From Tridacna crocea (Eukaryota > Mollusca > Bivalvia > Cardiida > Cardiidae): a stretch of 64,000 bases of DNA. The notes beneath the pieces are model-generated. The model did no database searches and was not told the origin of the DNA. It saw only the letters and a list, made by a program, of their open reading frames with translations. A program made the translations under genes and the position numbers. The stretch covers positions 56,036,962 to 56,100,961 of the forward strand of contig OX031062.1 of the NCBI GenBank assembly GCA_943736015.1. The letters run 5' to 3'. This document shows, in pieces, positions 32,901 to 40,000 of the stretch (position 1 is the first letter of the stretch; every line of letters starts with the position of its first letter).

Positions 32901-35900
32901 TGTTGATAATTCAAAATATACCGTGAATTCCAAATAACCTTTGCCGATGAAAAGCGGCTCAGTATAGTACTGGGTAACACTTCTGTTCGTTAATGGTTTC
33001 TTGGACAGCACCACCAAACCTAGGGGGTTCAAAGTGCGGAGCCCTACAGCAGGTGCGCCTGCGGTACATCTGTTAAATAATAAAAGACGAAGATTTACAG
33101 AGAAAAGGAATTTTAGATGTTTGAGGTGTCGAATAAAACGAAAATTAATCTCTGTAGAAATAAATGGTCTTACCTCCAATAAGCTGATGTTACAACAGAA
33201 ACGACTATAACGCTTAGTGCGCAGCGTCTTATACTCTCAAACGACTTTGAAAGGGTTGGTATTCACTAATCATTTTTTGAGAAAACTCTTTGTCTTATCC
33301 TCTGAGAATTTTCTAAATTTGAGAGTAACACAACTTTTGATTGGCTGTACCGTATCTGAATTTGGACAAAAGTTGTATTAGATGCTGTATATTTCACGTC
33401 GTATGTAAAATTTGTGCTTTGTTTGTATGCACGGTGTATAATGCCGTGCTCAACATTATTTCAGTTGCTTTCCCAAACTTTACTTTATAAACACTTTGCA
33501 CATTATTCTTCCTAAACTACTGGCTGCTTTTCCATATTATCATCGCCGAAATAGTGACTAAACGATTGGGTAAGCTTATTGAGTTGGACGCTCTGAACGG
33601 CATTAGTTGAGGCATGGTTGTCTTTTTAATTTTGGCGGGGTGCAAGTTTGAGTTCAAGCGCATGCCATGTTTTTCTCGAAATATCGGAAGGTTTGCATTG
33701 GAGTTTAGAGCCGTTTCAACAGCTTAGGTAATATCAGTGCATCTATAAGTACGTTTCCTGGCTTTCTCATTCCAGCACGGACTCGTTCTTTTTTTTTTTT
33801 CTTTCCAAGCCACTGACTGCTTTTCTAATATGCATTAAAGGTTATAGGCGAAAAATCCCCGGAAAGAAAGTTTGCCTCCGCCAGGTATCGAAGGACAGGA
33901 TTAGAACGGTGTTGGTAAGTATTTCATGGCGTTTGCCATGATGTGCTGAAGTAATACCAAGGTTTTGGAATGTTGATTATCATGATAATGAAACAGTCAA
34001 AAGTAAGCAAATATTTCCAACTGTTATACCCGTTTCGATTCCATGAATTCCAGGCTATGAATCCCATTCTACTACACCAATACAGGACCCCTGTATTTAT
34101 TGGGAGAGACTTACGTTTGTAAGTAAAACGTCCAAGTCTTTGGGCTTCTTCAGATTTACTTGTTATTTTACAATATAAGTGAGTTTGCCCTTTGTCATTT
34201 ACATAAAAATTACCCTGGGAAAAAGATTTAAAAAACAAAACTGTGGTAAAAGGGGGTGAGTTCATTTTACATTCAAGTGGATGTTAAAAGTTATTGCTCC
34301 TTGATCCACAAAGGAGAAAAGGTTGATATCCATCATTTTTGTTTTTTTTACAAATCCATCCTTTCACTCAAAATTGGATTCTGTCACTGCAGTCAAGCCT
34401 CACAAGTCTTATGGTCTACTTTTGTCGTCAAATTAACCTTAAGGTAGTGGACCCGTAAGAGAAAAAAGCCTTTTCGACTGTAATTCTATCCAACAAAATC
34501 AGCTATTATTAAAAATTAGTATTATTGGACCACCTTTTTTCCTTCTTTGAATAATCATTTATAAATCCAAAACCACTATATTCTCATTACAAAGGGAGAT
34601 AATAATTACCTCCCTTTTCTGGAAACTAACATGAAAAGTATCAACATATAGTTTCAAGATAGACATCAACGAAATTTCTAGTCGGTTAAAAATGTGCAAA
34701 AGTATATCTGCATAAAACCGTATTTATTACCTATCAAGAATTTTTCTGCCATGCAGCAATAGAAATGTTACGGGTCTTCTGCCTTAAGGCTGCTTAGCTC
34801 GACTCACCAACCTTTTGCGGACAGTGTAGATCAAGATCAGACTGCACAGAACGTGCAGTCTGATCTTGAATCTATACTGTCCGATAAGGAGGTATTTTCA
34901 CTTCAGAAAATAAGCTTGAAATAGCATTATTTAAAAGCTCTTTACCAAACGAGATTTTTTTTTGGTGGGATTTTTTCAAATTGAAAGCATTTGCAGACGA
35001 CAAAATAAATTTGACTCAAATGTTGAAACTTGACTTGAGAAGAATAGAAAACGTGGGAAAAGGAGAAAATGCTGGCTACCAGCATTTTCTCCTTTTTCCT
35101 ATAATGTATCTAGAAGGCTTCTTTATGAGGGTCGTTAAAACCAGGGACTGTTTGGTAAAGGGTCAACAGGATATGGGTGAAATCTTTTCACTACCAGGTT
35201 AATGATCTGGGATTTCTCGAGAAGTTTTCTTTTTCGTTTCAACTGACCTGTCATTAGTCGACGCTGAGTATCAAATAGCGGACAGCGTGTATTTAAAGAT
35301 CAGACTGCACGTTTTGTGCATTCTGATCTTTTATCTACGCCGTCCGCAAAGCTAGCCAAAGTGATATTGGCAGTGAAAGAGTGAAGAGCTAAAAAGAAAC
35401 AACAACAACAACAACAAAAACTTAGAAATTTTCTCAAACCATAAAACAAACTACTTACGAAGCAATTATTTCAGAGGCAGGTCTCAGAATCTTGACATAC
35501 AGGCATGTGCTACATTGTGGTCCGTTTGGGCCCTCCAGTATAGCATTGAATTCCGCTGCACAATTGGTAGCACTACAAGCGGCTTGTTGACCTACTGGTA
35601 AGCTTGCGCAAGCTGCTGTACAATTAAGGTAGTCCGTTAGCACTGTTGTGTTGCATGCGGGTTCTGTAAAAGTATGTAAAAGATTTGATGCTCTGAGACA
35701 GATAGAAAGGATCTGATATGAGTTGTTGTTTGAGATAGCATTTGTTGATCGAGTTTAGGGAATATGTTATTAAGCTTGCCTTCGGCGAGCATGATAACAT
35801 TTACTTTCTTGACAAGTTTGAAAAAAAAAAAGAAATATCTCTAATGCCAACGAATACCAGATTCTTTTTATCGCAACGATATATATTGTATTTCATGTGT

Positions 35901-37003
35901 CTATTTTTAGAAATTTTATGGGTAAAGAAATGGCGTCATGTACGTTGGGGGAATTATTTCCCTGTAACAGTGAATAATTTCCTCCTGCCGAAAATCTGGT
36001 TTATTGACTTGAGATCACTAGTTTTATAAGTAGCATTCGTTGACAAAATAATCAGATGAAATATATGATATAATTTATTTCATCAGCCTGTGGTTAATAT
36101 GGGGAAATATTTGCCTCAAAAGGGAAAAGTCCGCGAAAATAAATCGTGCCTTACGGCACTCGTTATTTTCGCATACCTTTCCCTTTTTCCGCAAATATTT
36201 CCCCATATTGACCACAATCTGATGAAATAAACTCTATTTCATAAATGTAACCTTTTCTAATACAAAGTTTTTGAATTAGAATTCGCAACAAAGTCGATGA
36301 AATGAAGTCCCCGTGGGGTCCCGGGTTTTTTTTACTTTATAGAATAGGACCTCGGCCTTTCTCTATGGCATGTCGAAGAAGGCGACTAAAATTAGAGACA
36401 AACGGCTGCTTTCCTCGTAATTCGTAGAATTGCAGCAGGCTGGGTAGTTCTTATTCCAAATCCTATATTTTTTTTCTTGATGTAAATAGGGTTTGGAATG
36501 GGAATCAGTTGGCCTGTGGGACCCCGTGTGGTTTAATCGGGGTATAAAAATAAACCACTGCAGTCCCGCGATCGTCACATCTGCCATTTCATCTGGCGGA
36601 ACAAAAATGACAGCATGCATGTCGTAAAAGGCGACAAAAGGGGCATCATTTTGTGTATCATCCATTCCTCATTTATCATGTTTGTCTTATGTTGTTGCAC
36701 ATGTATGTTATTTTCACCTCGCATTATTGTTTAGTAAGTAAGTGCGCCCAATATGAACTAAGTTGTCGACGGGCCATAAAACACTATTCATTCATTCATT
36801 GATGAAATGAAGACGACAATAATACTCATCGTACTGGGTGCGCTTCGCACCAGGATGATAAACAAATCCCTTGAGGCCAACAACTCCAGGAATTCGGCAG
36901 ATCGTCCTCCGTGGAAGCCTACGCATCATTAGAAGATCGCTTTGCATAACTTAAATCCTAGCATTGAAATATAGTCACATCAATGACAAACAATAATAAT
37001 GAG

Positions 37004-37035
<32 letters not shown>

Positions 37036-40000
37036 GAAAAAGAAGAAGATAACCTATTTTTACGTGACTATGGACTTTTGCCTTATATTTAGGTAGTTTC
37101 AAGCAAATGTTCAACAGTTTCAAAGCAGGGACTGTTGCAAGGAAAATTCCTGGATAGTATGAAATTTGAACAATCGAATCTTCCTTAAAATTACCGTTTA
37201 CAGCGTTGGCTTGGTCCGGTAATGTTCCGTTTGCATCGTGCAGAATACTGTACGAATAAGGATAGAAACTGGAAACTCCGTCTACAATCGCTTCCACGTC
37301 CTGGCCGATCCATACCTTTACATACATAGAATCAAGAGTAACCAGTTTAACCCTTTACCACACGAGAAAACTTTAGTGGTCCAAATTGAAAGCAACTGCA
37401 GACGACAAAATAAATGTGACTTAAAAATAGAAATTTGTTCTGGGAATGAGAGAAAACACTATGGGAAAAGGAGAAAATGCTGGTTAATTAAACTCTGTCA
37501 CAACAAATGACGACCAACGTATCGACTGCATTTCTGACAATACTGTGAAATGAAGAAAATGCTGGCTCCCTGCATTTTTTCCTTATTCGGTAGTACTTTA
37601 CACGCGTAAAAAACAGAAAATTCCAAATTTGAGCTACATTGAATTTTTCAACTTCTAATGATTTCAATTTTGACAATTCTGAAATTTTGTCACCGTTCAG
37701 ACATGAAAATACAGTACAACCTGTATTCAGAGACCACTCAAGGGAAGTACTGAAATTGTTCTCTTACAGGATGTGGTCTTTAAATACAGGTTATATTAGG
37801 TTAATGTTAGAAGGGTTGTTGTATCAGAACAGTGGTCTCTTAAAGCAGGTGGCCTCTTAATACAGGTGGTTTCTAACACAGGTTTAACTGTATGTTGAGC
37901 GGACTTTTTTTCCCACAATGTTTTTATTTCTTGAAAATCCAAATGACGTCATTGGAAACACATTTTACCTTTAGGTTGTTAAGCACGACACACTAGCCTT
38001 TTGGCGGAGTGTAGATTAGGATCAGACTGCACGGAATGTGCACTATGATCTTCGATCTTCACTGTCAGATAAGGACATACCCTCAATTCCTATGAAATGG
38101 TAAAATTGGGAAACACATTTTTCGTCTGCAAAAGCTTTAAAATTTCGTCACCTTTCAGAGATAGAAATTATGGGAATAAGCATTTTCTCTATTTTCACAA
38201 TATTTTCTATCCAACTTTTACTCAAGCCTGTCATTTAATTTGTCGCCTGCATATGCCTTTAATTTGGACAAATCTAAAATTTTGTCGCTTAGTGAAAATA
38301 AGCAATACATGCAAATAAGCCATACCCTTTGAAAATGGAGTTTAATCAACGTGCAAAACTATCGGCTCATGTGAACTCGTGCGGTCCGTACAGGCTAACA
38401 CGAGTAGAAACTTTTTTGCAATTGGTAATTTTTCTGCATGTCCAAAGACCATTTTGCCGCATGATTCAGGCAGATGTTTGACAAAACTGATTTTATGGAC
38501 CAATACTTTTATCATACCGTAAAGATATTTGTCGTGATCTGATTGGATAAAAATGACCTGAACATGAACACTGTCTTACGAACAAATTTCGTAACAAAGA
38601 AACAATTAACTGCATAGCTCAAGTACAGACCACATCTAGTGGGATTCAAATACATGAAGGGCAAATATCCTCGTTTTTCGAGGTTTACAAGACCAATACC
38701 ATGACCATTGAGCCAAAGAGAATTCTCTCGGACGCAATTGTCAGATATTGATTTTGCACGGGAAAGATACGCAGTAAGGAAGGAGTGGTCTCCCGTAACA
38801 CACATCATTTATTGATGACTCAAAGCCTTATCAGGCAGAAAGTCCGTTTTTGGACAACAAATGGGATTAATGGCTCAATGGCCAATCCCGGAGAGCCCCA
38901 TCTTACGAACAAAGTCCGTAACAAAGAAACAAATAAAAGCACAGCTCAAGTACAAAAGGGCGCATCTGATGTGATTCGAAGATCTGGGTCTGTATTCAAC
39001 AACCATTCTGAAGAACGTTCTTGGTCTTATTCATCAAGATTTACTGACTGTGAAAGTAACAGAACTTCTGATTGGCTAAACCAAATGGTTTAGCCAATCG
39101 GAGGTTCTGTTAATTTCACATTAACAAAACTTCTGACGAATAAGATTAAGAATGTTCTTAAGAATGGTTGGTGAATACGGACCCCGGTTTGTACCACTGA
39201 GCCAAAGAGAATTCTCTCTGACGCAGTTGTCAGTTATTGATTTTATACGGGAAAGCTATGCAGTTAGGAAGGAGTGATCTCCCGTAACAACTGGCAAAAT
39301 CAACGTAAAAGAAGTTTCCCTTTCGGGAGCCCCGTATACATGACTACGCTATCAACACAACATCCGAAAAAATGGCATCGATCAAGATTTTTTTTATCAA
39401 GGCTTCAGTGACGTCAGTTACCCCAGGGAATTAGGGCACTCAGAAGGGAAATTCTATTTCGTCAGCGTACTCATTTTCTAGGTAAAATTTGCTTTGAATG
39501 GTAAAATTTTGCAGTATATCAAATTCGTTGTATGGTCAGGTTCCCGAATGTGGTGAATCGTATCGGCACCTCACCTTCGGCTCGGGATACCATGATTCAC
39601 CACAGGCGTGAACAAGTTTCCAAGTCCCCTGCCACCTGACCGTAAAACTGATCACGTGACGGAATGCTTGGTATCCTACATGGCCTGCGACACGCGAAAA
39701 GGGGCATTCGGACTGTTGCGTAAAGTGTCGTCTCGGGTCAGCCTGCGCAGTCCGCGCAGGCTAATCCGAGACGGCACTTTATGACTACATTACATTTTGT
39801 GCTACAGTAGACTTGTTCAAAACAGAAACTTTCATTAAAATGGAAAGTGTAGTCTCGGATTAGCCTGCGCGGACTGCGCAGGCTGATCCGAGACGACAGT
39901 TTACGCACATGTCCCAATGCCCCTTTTCTGGTGACGCAGGCCATATTATGGCGATAAATGGGAGGCCATCGTGCCAGGACGTCGCTCAAAGCTAGTTAAA

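Noticed and set aside
32760-33179. 139-codon minus-strand open frame with a poly-Ser run
   Set aside because: Only 32922-33069 is exon. The Ser run is the CTT microsatellite of the intron.
36980-37327. 115-codon minus-strand open frame with a poly-Leu tail
   Set aside because: Only 37195-37315 is exon 3 of gene A; the poly-Leu tail is the CTT microsatellite in the intron.
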